NCBI GenBank assembly: GCA_964383365.1
Contig: CAYLHF010000005.1
Location: forward strand, 62,001-126,000
From: CAYLHF01 sp964383365
Lineage (GTDB): Bacteria; Bacteroidota; Rhodothermia; Rhodothermales; UBA10348
Direction: 5' to 3'
Length of the DNA stretch: 64,000 bases
Shown: positions 17,851-26,901 of the stretch, in pieces
Position numbering within the stretch: the first letter of the stretch is position 1
Layout: each line of letters opens with the position of its first letter
Made by a program: the position numbers and the translations under genes
Notes under the pieces: model-generated
Told to the model about the DNA's origin: nothing
Databases searched by the model: none
The model's input: the letters and a program-made list of their open reading frames with translations, nothing else

Positions 17851-20800
17851 TCAATGCCGAGGTGGCCGACGCACACGAACCGGATCTGCCGGTACGGTTT
17901 TCTTCTCCATTCCTTTCGTTTTCAGCAACTCCAGGGCGACTTCAACCGCCTTCTCCAGTTGGGGATCGTGGCCGGCTGCGACCTTTTTTGGATCTTGAAA
18001 TACCTCAATGTCCGGCGCAACCCCTTCGTTTTCGACGGCCCATTGTCCGTCCGTGTCGAAGAATCCGAACGACGGAGCTGAAATAAATCCGCCGTCCACA
18101 AGTGGGGGCTCTCCTCCCCAGCCAACCAGACCTCCCCAGGTTCTCATTCCAACCAGCGGTCCGATTTTCTTTTTACGAAACATGTAGGGAAGCATGTCCC
18201 CACCTGATCCTGATTCCTCGTTGATTATCATCACTTTGGGACCCCACATCGCCGCATTGGGTGCCGTATAGGGCTCGCGATCACCCACACTGTTACTGAA
18301 GTAACCCATCAGGTCGCGCGAGAGCAGGTCCACGATGTAGTCGGCAATCGAGCCACCGTGGTTGAATCGTTCGTCGATAATGGCTCCCTTCTTGTCCTGT
18401 TGGGCAAAAAAGTAGCGATTGAAGTTGGCATACCCGCCCGTTCCCGTATTGGGTAGCCAGACATAGGCGAGTTGTCCGTCTGAGAGCGCGTCCACACTAC
18501 GCCGGTTTCCTTCAATCCAGTCCCGTTGCCGGAGAGCCGCCTCGCTGGCAACCGGAATCACGGTGACGATTCGGCTCGTCGACCCATCTGGCGAATCACT
18601 CAGTGTCAACGCGATCTGCTTGCCGGCCGTCTGTTCAAAAGCACTGAACGGATTCGATGAAGTATCCAGTGTCCGGCCGTTCACCGCGATTACATAGTCC
18701 CCTTCGCGCGCATCGATTCCGGGTCCGCTTAGTGGAGCGCGAAGGTCTGGATTCCAGTTTTCCCCCGAATAGATTTTTTCGATCCGATAACGGCCGGCAT
18801 CTTCGACGAGGTCTGCGCCAAGCAGACCGACCGGGACGCGATCTACATCTGGATAATCGCCACCGCCGGTAAACGAATGACCGATAGACGTTTCTCCCCC
18901 CAGAATATCCAGTAGATAGGTCAGATCGCTTCGATGCCGTACATATTCCAGCAGGGGCCGATACGTCTTCTTCACCCAATCAAAATCGAGACCGTGGACA
19001 TTATCCACGTAAAAGAAATCGCGCTGGATACGGATGGCCTCCTCGTAAATCTGTTTCCACTCTGCCTCGGGATCCAGATGCATTTTGAGGTCAGCCAGAT
19101 TCAGTTTGCCGTCCCCTGGTTTGGGAGCACTTCCCGCGTCGGTAATGAAAAAACTGTTCCCTGACTTCGCGTACAGGACTTTTTTTCTGTCTGACGTCAG
19201 GACAAATGAATTTACACCCGTGAGAAATTCCTTCGACTCTCTTTCTTTAAGCGTGTATTTATGGATCGTCGCTCCGCCCGCATGTGGAATGCGCTCTGCA
19301 TAAAAGATGGTACCCTCTACGCCAGCAGCTACTCGGGAGTAATTCCGCGCGGGGATGCCCAGGGAAATGATCCGCTGGCCCATGTTGTCGAAGTCGATGG
19401 CAACCTCGACATCAGACGTATCTGCTTCATCTTTCCCGTTGTTGTCCGAGCCACCGTCCTTGTCGGCAGCAGTTACTTTATCCGGGGTGGCGGGCGTAGT
19501 GCCTTCGATCTCCTCATCACTCTCCGGCAGCAGCGGAGACTTTTCCGCGCCGGACAAAACGGCCAGATACACACTCCGGTTCAGGGGCCGATCGTATGAA
19601 CTCATATCGAGCCAACCCACATTCTGAGCAAAATCCGTACTGGCCAGGAAATACAGATACTTTCCGCCTGCATCCCATGTCGGAGATATCGCATCCGAAA
19701 GACCATCCGTAACCTGTTGTGTCACACCGCTTTCAAGAGAGTAAATATAAACGGCGTTAAACTGGCTCTTTAACATCCTCACGTAAGCGATCCACTTCGA
19801 ATCCGGCGACCACGCCGGCGTCAGTCGCCCCGTAGCAAAGCGGGCGTCGTCCACTCGCACGGACGTATTCGACTCCAGACTGAATACCCAGAGATTCCTG
19901 TCCAGGTCGGTATAACTGATGTTTTTCGAATCAGGCGACCATTCCGCATCATAAAAAAACGTGGGTTTAGGTACAGGGTGTGAGGTCTGATTGTTGCCGA
20001 ACTGATCGGAGATAACCAACTGGTATTCTCCTGACGCGTCAGAGAACCAACTGATATGTTTGCCGTCCGGTGACCAGGCAGGTACGCGTTCGGCACTCCC
20101 CGATGCATGCGTCAGATTTCGTACGTCTCCCTTCTTCGCCGGCACCGTAAAAATGTCTCCTCGGGCCTCGAATACGGCGCGCTTCCCGTTGGGAGAAATA
20201 GCCTGATTGCCGATCATTTTTGACACATTCTCCCAGTGGGGACGGGCCCACGAGAAATCGCCCCTCACCGTGATGTCCAATTTTTTTGGTGCGTCGTCCC
20301 GACTTGAGAGCGTGTAGAGATAGCCCCCGTTCTCAAATATCAGCGTACCCGCACCAGATTCCAGATTCTTGCAATCGAACTCGGAAAAAAACGTCTGCTG
20401 GGCAAGTTTTTTTGTCTCCGTGTCGTAAGACCAGATATTCATGGCGAAATCCCGATCAGACAGGAAATAGATCGTGTCCCCGATCCAGACCGGGTGGTGA
20501 TCGCCCGATCCGTCCCAGGGGAGTTCCTCGACATCCATTGTCGCGAGGTCGATGATTCGAATCGGGTTATTCTGCCCTCCCCGATAGTTCCGAAACTCCG
20601 TCTCCCACGGATTCACCATTTCGTATGCCATCTTCGTACCATCCGGCGAATACTTCCCGTTAATGACCCGCGGAAGTGGAAGAACGTGTACATCCCCTCC
20701 GTCTACGCCGACCGACCAGAATCGGGCATCTCCCTGATACGGCACGCTGGTCCTTCCAGAAACAAAATAGACGCTCGACCCATCGTTGGACCAGCCTCTC

Positions 20801-21132
20801 ACCCGGTCGGCAACCGGGTGCCAGGTCAGTCTTCTGGGCTCGCCTCCTTCGACGGGAACGACATACACGTCTGTATTTCCGTCGTACTGACCGGAAAAAG
20901 CGACCATTCTTCCGTCAGGAGAAAAATGCGGCTCCGTCTCGGCGCCTTCAAATGAGGTCAGACGTCGCGCATCGCCTCCATTTCTCCCTGTCAGCCAGAT
21001 ATCATTTGCATAGACAAAGGCGACCTGTGTCTCACTGATTGCTGGATTTCTGAGCAGACGGGTCTCCTGAGCATTCGATTGGAAGGCTACAAAGAGGAGT
21101 CCTGACAGCACGGCTGAGTACGTATATGTCAT
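17851..21132 (-). CDS. Secreted tricorn-like S41 serine protease
   Basis: Periplasmic or secreted peptidase related to archaeal tricorn protease, which degrades oligopeptides. From the ATG at 21132 the product has 1093 residues, close to tricorn. It begins with a signal peptide (residues 1-22, ending SNAQ). Two WD/TolB-like beta-propellers follow (about 25-660), with repeated FSPDG and WSPDSK blades. Next come the core segment with GGETSIGHSF carrying the likely catalytic His, a PDZ domain (about 770-860), and the S41 catalytic region with EESGSGGDMLPY holding the nucleophilic Ser. An earlier in-frame ATG at 21408 would bury the signal peptide, so it is not used. The C-terminal tail is short and Arg/Pro-rich. 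Confidence 0.92.
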   Translation of the reverse strand: MTYTYSAVLSGLLFVAFQSNAQETRLLRNPAISETQVAFVYANDIWLTGRNGGDARRLTSFEGAETEPHFSPDGRMVAFSGQYDGNTDVYVVPVEGGEPRRLTWHPVADRVRGWSNDGSSVYFVSGRTSVPYQGDARFWSVGVDGGDVHVLPLPRVINGKYSPDGTKMAYEMVNPWETEFRNYRGGQNNPIRIIDLATMDVEELPWDGSGDHHPVWIGDTIYFLSDRDFAMNIWSYDTETKKLAQQTFFSEFDCKNLESGAGTLIFENGGYLYTLSSRDDAPKKLDITVRGDFSWARPHWENVSKMIGNQAISPNGKRAVFEARGDIFTVPAKKGDVRNLTHASGSAERVPAWSPDGKHISWFSDASGEYQLVISDQFGNNQTSHPVPKPTFFYDAEWSPDSKNISYTDLDRNLWVFSLESNTSVRVDDARFATGRLTPAWSPDSKWIAYVRMLKSQFNAVYIYSLESGVTQQVTDGLSDAISPTWDAGGKYLYFLASTDFAQNVGWLDMSSYDRPLNRSVYLAVLSGAEKSPLLPESDEEIEGTTPATPDKVTAADKDGGSDNNGKDEADTSDVEVAIDFDNMGQRIISLGIPARNYSRVAAGVEGTIFYAERIPHAGGATIHKYTLKERESKEFLTGVNSFVLTSDRKKVLYAKSGNSFFITDAGSAPKPGDGKLNLADLKMHLDPEAEWKQIYEEAIRIQRDFFYVDNVHGLDFDWVKKTYRPLLEYVRHRSDLTYLLDILGGETSIGHSFTGGGDYPDVDRVPVGLLGADLVEDAGRYRIEKIYSGENWNPDLRAPLSGPGIDAREGDYVIAVNGRTLDTSSNPFSAFEQTAGKQIALTLSDSPDGSTSRIVTVIPVASEAALRQRDWIEGNRRSVDALSDGQLAYVWLPNTGTGGYANFNRYFFAQQDKKGAIIDERFNHGGSIADYIVDLLSRDLMGYFSNSVGDREPYTAPNAAMWGPKVMIINEESGSGGDMLPYMFRKKKIGPLVGMRTWGGLVGWGGEPPLVDGGFISAPSFGFFDTDGQWAVENEGVAPDIEVFQDPKKVAAGHDPQLEKAVEVALELLKTKGMEKKTVPADPVRVRRPPRH

Positions 21133-21285
21133 CGAGTATCTCAATCTGGGGTTGGTTGATTCGCCGCAACTTACTATCTGAATCCTCGAATTACTATTGT
21201 CGAAATTCAGCGTAGCACACGCATCAACTGTCGGATGCTTCGTATACTTGCAGGCGATGCAGTCGACCAGATCACGAGCGATATC

Positions 21286-22152
21286 ATGGCCAAAACGCGC
21301 CTGTATAATGAGAATGAAATCGGATCGATTCTGAAGCGGGCCACCGAACTCTCGACCAAGAATGAGAGCCAGGCAAACTCCGGTCTTTCCATTGAAGAAT
21401 TGAAGCAACTCGGTACGGAAGCCGGGCTGGACCCTGCACTCATCGCCGCGGCGGCACGCGAACTCATGTTACCCGAGTCGCGGGACCGGGACAAGAAATT
21501 CTGGGGTGGCCCGCTGTCTTACTCCCGGGAGGTTGTTCTTGAACGAGAACTGGACCCCGAGGACTGGGAAGCGATGCTACCGATTATCCGGAGGTACTTC
21601 GGTGACGCAGGAGTAGTAGCGACGCGTGGAAAAACCTTCGAATGGACACACAGTGGTGCTTCCAATGTGAAAGGCCATATTTCTGTCCGAGAAGTTGATG
21701 GCCAGAGCATTATGAGCGTATTCTGGAGTGAACCGACGATCGCCTTCCCCTTCTTCGTCCCGTCATTGGTTTTCTCGATAATAGCCATACCGATCATTTT
21801 CGAAGCGTTGGCCCTGACCGGCCCCGTGGGCATCATCGCGTGGCTCGCGACGGTCTCTACCATTTTTTTTGCCGGCCGATTCGGAGTCTCCACGTTTGCC
21901 GACCGCCGAATCGACAATCTCGAAAAGATGATCACGCAGCTGGAAGACATTGTCATGCCGTCAGACGGTGAGACCGGTGTAAGACAACATCTTGGTGATG
22001 AAAGGATATCCGAAACAGTCTTGAGAGATGGTACCGATCAAACGGTCGAGACGGCTCATTTGCTTACAGACGATCTTGGAGCGAAAGGTAGGGAAGCTAC
22101 TCCTGACGATGCTGACCCCACTCGAAAGCACCACACGCGACAGAGAACCTGA
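21286..22152 (+). CDS. Putative membrane protein of unknown function
   Basis: I do not recognise a named family. The 288-residue product starts at the ATG at 21286; residues encoded before it look unrelated. The N-terminal 70 residues are helical and charged, containing SIEELKQLGTEAGLDPALI, which resembles the short helical regulatory segment found before some membrane anchors. The middle has two adjacent hydrophobic segments (about 150-205), rich in Ile, Phe and Ala. A charged coiled stretch and a polar Asp/Thr-rich tail follow. It is divergent from the tricorn-like protease with about 150 bases between starts, so co-regulation is possible but unproven. Confidence 0.6.
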   Translation: MAKTRLYNENEIGSILKRATELSTKNESQANSGLSIEELKQLGTEAGLDPALIAAAARELMLPESRDRDKKFWGGPLSYSREVVLERELDPEDWEAMLPIIRRYFGDAGVVATRGKTFEWTHSGASNVKGHISVREVDGQSIMSVFWSEPTIAFPFFVPSLVFSIIAIPIIFEALALTGPVGIIAWLATVSTIFFAGRFGVSTFADRRIDNLEKMITQLEDIVMPSDGETGVRQHLGDERISETVLRDGTDQTVETAHLLTDDLGAKGREATPDDADPTRKHHTRQRT

Positions 22153-22279
22153 CGGCCCACTTTTCTCCGGGGTGCCCGTGTACCAACGACCCCGCCAGGT
22201 AGTGGAGACACCAGCGTACCCACCGTTTCTGTAAGGTCAGCCGAAAGTGTTTCTAAGTCGGCATGCGTGAGACCGAATG

Positions 22280-23167
22280 CTAGCGAGCCGACATCATCTT
22301 CAGAAACGTCGGTAACCCGTGATAGTGATCGATGTGGTCAGGTGCCGTGTTGCCTGCGAATCCGAGTATAGAGAGATATCCGGCACTGGTTTCGCTCAAC
22401 AGTTGCATTCCTCCGGGGCCCCATCGAAGTACGCTCGTCCGGTCTAATCCAGATTCCCCAATGAGCCAGGATGCCGTCTCCGTCGTGCTGGCATACGTAC
22501 CCGGGAAGATCTCAGAATGTGTGATGAGCAATCGTTTCCTTTTCGCCATCGCCTCCCGGGCAAATGAAAGAAACCCGTCCAGTTTAGTCGTATCCAGCGC
22601 GCCCCCATCATAAAGCGTCACTCGATCAGGCACATAATCGGTATGAAGTCCATCGAGCAGAATGATCCCGTCCAAACGGTCGAAATCGGATTTGAGGATG
22701 GCCCGGACCGCACCGTATCCGGCACTCCACGAAGAGAGAAAGATGCTGCGTACGGGGGGTACGTTTTCCTGTATGTCACTCAAGAGGATGCCAAAGACCG
22801 ATTGGTCCAGGAAAGGGCGTTCATAGCGTGCAGAACCCGCCCCCAGGTTAACCACTGCGACAGCCACAGGACGCTCATGCCTCGATACCGCCTCTCGTGC
22901 GACGAAAGGAGCACCGTGAAAGTGGATGAGAAGATCTACGGAGTCAGCCCCCGCCCAGGCGTCGGGTAGAAAGACGTCAACCGGTTTCGCGAGGACTCCG
23001 TCGATCTGAATCGATCGGCCCGGAAGCGTCCTTTCATTGATGCGCTCGTGCGTCCGGATGGTTTCTTCCATCGGAGACGGAAACTGGGCCACCGAATTCG
23101 CTGCTTGATTGCCTTCGACCTGACATCCCGATGCCAGAATCACGTAGATCAACAGGATATATCGCAT
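22280..23167 (-). CDS. Alpha/beta-hydrolase-like lipoprotein
   Basis: The 295-residue product has a lipoprotein signal with lipobox ASGC (Cys15). It then shows an alpha/beta hydrolase pattern: oxyanion strand LLIHFHGAP, nucleophile elbow SWSAGYG (about 160-166) and a C-terminal His region DHIDHYHGLP suited to complete a catalytic triad. The stretch GIILLDGLHTDY may supply the acid. It is probably an envelope esterase or peptidase-like hydrolase; the substrate is not deducible. The preceding convergent gap of 127 bases contains no clear terminator. Confidence 0.72.
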   Translation of the reverse strand: MRYILLIYVILASGCQVEGNQAANSVAQFPSPMEETIRTHERINERTLPGRSIQIDGVLAKPVDVFLPDAWAGADSVDLLIHFHGAPFVAREAVSRHERPVAVAVVNLGAGSARYERPFLDQSVFGILLSDIQENVPPVRSIFLSSWSAGYGAVRAILKSDFDRLDGIILLDGLHTDYVPDRVTLYDGGALDTTKLDGFLSFAREAMAKRKRLLITHSEIFPGTYASTTETASWLIGESGLDRTSVLRWGPGGMQLLSETSAGYLSILGFAGNTAPDHIDHYHGLPTFLKMMSAR

Positions 23168-23240
23168 CTATGCTCGGATCATTTCGGATACGGTGAACGC
23201 CATCGGAATATACCCCATTTCGAATAGAGCCGGGTAAAGA

Positions 23241-23963
23241 TCAGGCATCCGCGAGGCCGATGACCTGCTCCAATCGATCGACAAGAAGCTCCGTCTCGCG
23301 CCTCTGCTTCCTCGATATTTTCAGTGTGACCGAGAGGTCGTGGTGCCCCGGAAGGGCGTCGAGCAGATCCGTTCGTTTTGGATAGATCCGCAAGGAATCT
23401 CTGCGAACACCCTTTTTCAGGAACACTTCTTCCAACGCCTGGGTCTCGATCTTGATAATCTGCGAGTCCTGACGAAACAGACCGATCATCTTACTCTCTA
23501 TCTCAAGTGTCAGGAATTCGTCCTCCAGACGTACCATCCCCGAGTGCTCGGTCATTCCCATGTTCGTGTCGGCGAGTCTAAACGGAATACTATCCATCGA
23601 CGGCCGGTATCGATCCGCGAGCAGATCCTGAATCTTATCGACGAGACACTCGGCCTCTTCACGATGGTCGCGCTTAACCTGCAAGACCAGTTTATTACTC
23701 GTGCCACCGGGCATCTCCCGAAATACATCCAGCGTGTTCGGATGAAGCACGATTTTTGAAGACGTCACTCCCCGTTTGAACGTGAGATCCTGAATCGCAC
23801 CAAGGGGAATCTGCACACGGACCCGGTCACGATCGGTGAGGATCATATTTTTCTCCCGATACGTGAAAACCAACTCATTCTCTCGTAAGGCGATGGTACC
23901 GTTAACTTCGACGATACCCCGGATCAATTCCGAAGCTGATACTTCAATGGAAACTGGAATCAT
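23241..23963 (-). CDS. Hypothetical protein with two homologous PH-like repeats
   Basis: No characterised homolog is recognised. The 240-residue product is made of two similar halves (about 1-118 and 119-240), each ending in a helix (EECLVDKIQDLL-like and ETELLVDRLEQVI). Both halves share a beta pattern with GxVxLxxxxLxxEYxxK and the sequence LxxIxxLxFKKGVxxxxLxIxPxxxDxLxxxPG. This fold pattern resembles bacterial PH/GRAM-like domains. There is no signal peptide or membrane segment. It overlaps the next upstream VOC gene by 4 bases (ATGA), implying translational coupling. Confidence 0.65.
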   Translation of the reverse strand: MIPVSIEVSASELIRGIVEVNGTIALRENELVFTYREKNMILTDRDRVRVQIPLGAIQDLTFKRGVTSSKIVLHPNTLDVFREMPGGTSNKLVLQVKRDHREEAECLVDKIQDLLADRYRPSMDSIPFRLADTNMGMTEHSGMVRLEDEFLTLEIESKMIGLFRQDSQIIKIETQALEEVFLKKGVRRDSLRIYPKRTDLLDALPGHHDLSVTLKISRKQRRETELLVDRLEQVIGLADA

Positions 23964-24352
23964 GGAGATGGATCCTCCGGGGCTTTCTCTTCCATGAGCC
24001 CGATCAGATTATCATCAGGGTCCCTGACAAAGCCAATCCAAAGCTCGTGGTCGGGCATCTTTGCTGCCAATTGCGGAGACCGTTCCAGGCAGGCTCCCCT
24101 CGACACAATGGCTTCACACACCGTTTCAATATCATCGACCGAAAAGTACAGGATTGAGTTACTTCCAACGGACCCGGCTCCCTGAGGCGTACTGAGCATC
24201 AGGCGAACGTCGCCGGCGGCGAAGAAGGCCAGATTCTCAGACGGGGCAAATAGAAACTCCAGTCCGAGTACGTCGCGGTAAAACGGCATCGAAACAGCCA
24301 CATCTTCCACGGTCAACGCGATCTGACCGATTTGTGATAATCCTTTCTCCAT
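23960..24352 (-). CDS. VOC (glyoxalase/bleomycin-resistance fold) protein
   Basis: Small cytoplasmic metalloenzyme-fold protein of 130 residues, normal for a single-domain VOC member. It contains QIALTVEDVAVSMPFYRDVLGLEF at the N-terminus and FVRDPDDNLIGLMEE near the C-terminus, the two beta-alpha-beta modules with a final Glu suited to bind metal. Function ranges from lactoylglutathione lyase to drug resistance, and none can be selected. It is translationally coupled to the PH-like gene by a 4-base overlap. A second VOC gene lies at 25602-25973. Confidence 0.85.
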   Translation of the reverse strand: MEKGLSQIGQIALTVEDVAVSMPFYRDVLGLEFLFAPSENLAFFAAGDVRLMLSTPQGAGSVGSNSILYFSVDDIETVCEAIVSRGACLERSPQLAAKMPDHELWIGFVRDPDDNLIGLMEEKAPEDPSP

Positions 24353-24452
24353 GTATACTGAGATAGTTTACTGCAAACAAAAGAGTAGTCGGTACGTCGA
24401 CACAGACTACGGGTAGATACCTGAGCGATGAGTGTCAGATTAAATTCATACG

Positions 24453-25070
24453 TCACGTAGTTCGAGCCACTCCCCAGTAGTTGAATGACGCCGGTTTCCA
24501 GCCCGGGATGTAGGTAGATTCGAGTTCGATGATCTCGAATCCACTCTGGCGAATCAGATCGGGAATGTCCCGATTGAGTTGACACCCTCCCGCAAACCGA
24601 CACCAGACAGGATTTATCCGGTCCTGCCATCGACGAACACTGAGATCCGGTGCCGCGCCGTGTTCACAGAACAAGAGTCGGCCATCCGGTCTCAACACGC
24701 GCCGCATCTGCTCGAGAGCCTTGACAGGATCGGGAATAGTGCATAGTGTGTAGGTCATCACAACGGTATCGATACTCTTGTCATCAAGCGAAATCTCTTC
24801 GCCGGGCAGTTCAAGAAAGTCTACATCGAACTGCACCTTCGAAGCTGCTTCTTTTGCTTTCGCGCGCATCTCTGCGGACGGTTCCAGACCCCACACTTTA
24901 GAGATGACCGAAGAATCATAGAACGGCAGGTTCAGTCCTGACCCGATCCCAATTTCAAGGACCTCCCCTCTCGCCTGCGGAACGATCTTTTCTCGTTGAT
25001 ACGCCGCTGGTTTAAGACTGCACGCCATGTGTACCAGTTTAGGAAGAATATATTTGTCGTAGAGACCCAT
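24453..25070 (-). CDS. Class I SAM-dependent methyltransferase
   Basis: The 205-residue product has the Rossmann motif VLEIGIGSGLNLPFY (motif I), the acidic end of strand 2 GLEPS, motif TVVMTYTLCTIPDP, and LRPDGRLLFCEHG typical of UbiE/phospholipid-methyltransferase-like and METTL7-like proteins. The C-terminal part has WQDRINPVWCRFAGGC, a pattern shared with METTL7-like enzymes that methylate small thiols or lipids. The substrate cannot be fixed from sequence. It is followed by about 100 non-coding bases before the VOC gene. Confidence 0.88.
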   Translation of the reverse strand: MGLYDKYILPKLVHMACSLKPAAYQREKIVPQARGEVLEIGIGSGLNLPFYDSSVISKVWGLEPSAEMRAKAKEAASKVQFDVDFLELPGEEISLDDKSIDTVVMTYTLCTIPDPVKALEQMRRVLRPDGRLLFCEHGAAPDLSVRRWQDRINPVWCRFAGGCQLNRDIPDLIRQSGFEIIELESTYIPGWKPASFNYWGVARTT

Positions 25071-25092
25071 GGTGAATGGTGAATTGTAATGA

Positions 25093-25605
25093 TCAGATCA
25101 ATGCCTTGATGATCTCCGATCGATCGGGATATTGCTCCATAAGGTCGTCGGCATCGCACGAAGTATAGTCACTGAATTCGAAACCCGGCGCCATGGTGGT
25201 TCCAAGTAGGGCAAAACGGCCACCGGAGACCAGCCTGCATCCTTGCCACGTCCCACCGGGGACACGCACCTGTGGACGCTGACCTTCGGCGATATCGGTG
25301 CCAATACGTACGATTTCGCTCGTGCCGTCCGGATGGAGTTGAAGCATTTCAACAGCATCACCGAGGTAAAAATGATAGATCTCATCCCCTGGCAAGGAGT
25401 GAAGGGAGGAATGCTCGTCGAAGGTCAGGAGATAATAAATCGCCGAACTAAGTCTTCGGTGGTTTCTCCCACTGACGATGCCATCACTCGAAGGTGCAGA
25501 GTCTGCTGAACGATATGTCTCCCTATAAAATCCTCCCTCACGGGGCAGAGGTTCCAGATCCAGCAGGGTTTTGATCGTATCGGCCGTCAGCATGGTGTAC
25601 GTCAT
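25093..25605 (-). CDS. DUF985 (Cupin_5) family protein, intact copy
   Basis: The 170-residue product is a full-length cupin of the DUF985 family, with LLDLEPLPREGGFYRETYRS at the N-terminus, SAIYYLLTFDEHSSLHSL, GDEIYHFYLGDAVEML and the final GTTMAPGFEFSDYTSCDADD. Function is unknown; a sugar-epimerase-like cupin role has been proposed for relatives. It overlaps the upstream VOC gene by 4 bases. A broken paralog of this gene lies at 30385-30649, and the flanking gene order is shared between the two places (see findings). Confidence 0.88.
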   Translation of the reverse strand: MTYTMLTADTIKTLLDLEPLPREGGFYRETYRSADSAPSSDGIVSGRNHRRLSSAIYYLLTFDEHSSLHSLPGDEIYHFYLGDAVEMLQLHPDGTSEIVRIGTDIAEGQRPQVRVPGGTWQGCRLVSGGRFALLGTTMAPGFEFSDYTSCDADDLMEQYPDRSEIIKALI

Positions 25606-25973
25606 TCGGAGATTCCCCTGTCAGACCACACCGCAAACTCGTTGCCGCTCGGATCCGTGAAATGAAAGCGGCGTCCTCCCGGAAAATCGAAAACGGGCTT
25701 CACTACGGTCCCGCCGGCCTCTATGACGTTGGAAAGAGTTGACTCCAGATCGCGACTGTAGAGAACTACGAGAACGCTTCCAGACTCCGTGGTGGCCTTC
25801 TTGTCTCCGTAATAAAATCCACCATCGATCCCTACTTCCTTCGAAAAGGAAGCATACTCAGGTCCGTAGTCTGTGAACTTCCATCCGAATGCGGAAGAAA
25901 AAAAGTCCTTCGAGCCCTGCATGTCCGTGACCGGAAATTCCAGGTAATTGATTTTTTCGTGTTGGTTCGTCAT
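25602..25973 (-). CDS. VOC family protein (COG3324-like)
   Basis: The 123-residue protein has the VOC pattern NYLEFPVTDMQGSKDFFSSAF with GWKFTDYGPEYASF, and FHFTDPSGNEFAVWS at the end. It resembles the glyoxalase-like group with sequence GWxFxDYGPEYAxF, of unknown substrate. Its start lies immediately downstream of the nucleoside hydrolase remnant, whose frame runs on into it, and its stop overlaps the start of the DUF985 gene by 4 bases. Confidence 0.86.
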   Translation of the reverse strand: MTNQHEKINYLEFPVTDMQGSKDFFSSAFGWKFTDYGPEYASFSKEVGIDGGFYYGDKKATTESGSVLVVLYSRDLESTLSNVIEAGGTVVKPVFDFPGGRRFHFTDPSGNEFAVWSDRGISE

Positions 25974-26424
25974 GTTCTTGTTGTGTGTATGTCAGCCACC
26001 AGTCGCGCTTCATTTCTGAGCTGTCGACGGACGTANNNNNNNNNNNNNNNNNNNNNNNNNNNNNNNNNNNNNNNNNNNNNNNNNNNNNNNNNNNNNNNNN
26101 NNNNNNNNNNNNNNNNNNNNNNNNNNNNNNNNNNNGCCACCAGTCGCGCTTCATTTCTGAGCTGTCGACGGACGTATAGACTCGGATCTCACGTTGGATA
26201 TTATCAGGGAGAGTAAAGAACCGACCCGACTCGGCAAGTTCGGGCCTGGAAAGAGCGGTCACCAACGCCAGATCCCACATCGTCGAGGGCCTCGATACAG
26301 TATCTGCAGTCGACATAGAGGACGCCACGTTGCGGGAATGGGAGGAAAACATCGGTGAAAGTGATCCGATCGCCGGTGTCAATCCTGCTATCACGGCCAG
26401 TTTAATGAATGATCTTCTCGTCAC
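25974..26424 (-). pseudogene. Nucleoside hydrolase remnant, middle deleted
   Basis: Relic of a Tat-exported nucleoside hydrolase paralogous to 32317-33309. The N-terminus MTRRSFIKLAVIAGLTPAIG keeps a twin-arginine signal. It is joined directly to the C-terminal family segment MWDLALVTALSRPELAES...REIRVYTSVDSSEMKRDWW, so about 210 residues with the catalytic Asp cluster and the rest of the barrel are missing. After the WW the normal short tail and stop are also lost, and the frame runs into the next gene. The other frame near 26300 reads LYVDC and EALDD-like residues, possibly debris of the active-site motif. It cannot be catalytic. An assembly gap falls inside it. Confidence 0.8.
25995..26176. 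other. Assembly gap 2 with 41-bp duplicated flanks
   Basis: One hundred N (26036-26135) are flanked by an identical 41-base sequence (25995-26035 and 26136-26176). Removing the N and one copy deletes 141 bases, a multiple of three, and restores one continuous reading frame through the nucleoside hydrolase remnant. This supports an assembly artefact rather than a real insertion. Confidence 0.85.
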
Positions 26425-26528
26425 GACCGCGTGGTTGGTTTGGGACTCTTCCTGTATCGTATATATGTTACGGCACGAACGTCTCCGGTAAATGTAATTC
26501 TATTTTTGCATCCATCGGGTAGTTATCG

Positions 26529-26825
26529 ATGACGATTCTGATTACCGGCGCCACCGGATTTATAGGATCCTATCTCGTCCGTCGGCTACTCGAAGACGGT
26601 CATGAAATCACGGTGCTCGTACGAGATACCGAAAGGGCGGCCCAACCACTCGGTAACGACGTCCGCTACGTGAGTGTCGATGAAGCCGATTCGGTACTGG
26701 AAATGCACGTCGCCCGGTGCAGTGCTGTCATCGACCTGGCAGGCGAACCACTATTCGGGGACCATCAACGTAACGGCTCCCCATCCAGTCACGAACAGTG
26801 TCTTTTCGGTTTCCGTCAAATGTGA
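26529..26825 (+). pseudogene. SDR39U1-type epimerase remnant, middle deleted
   Basis: Relic of an NAD-dependent epimerase of the TIGR01777/SDR39U1 family, paralogous to 33618-34526. The first 77 codons are good family sequence, with MTILITGATGFIGSYLVRRL (Rossmann GxxGxxG) and VIDLAGEPLFG. The frame then shifts: the bases from about 26752 read YSGTINVTAPHPVTNSVFS in another frame, matching YRGVFNAVAPSPVTNAAF near residue 225 of the intact copy. About 140 residues with the catalytic Tyr region are gone, and homology ends after this short block. It is divergent from the nucleoside hydrolase remnant, as in the intact locus. Confidence 0.82.
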
Positions 26826-26901
26826 GGTAGGGATTGATCGTGGTCATGGTAGTTATATCTGCGGGGTTAATTCAAAAAATATGCCCGTTGACGCAGCGGT
26901 T

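Noticed and set aside
26529..26825. A short functional SDR protein of 98 residues
   Set aside because: The C-terminal part of the same gene is found in another frame directly after, so it is a deletion remnant.
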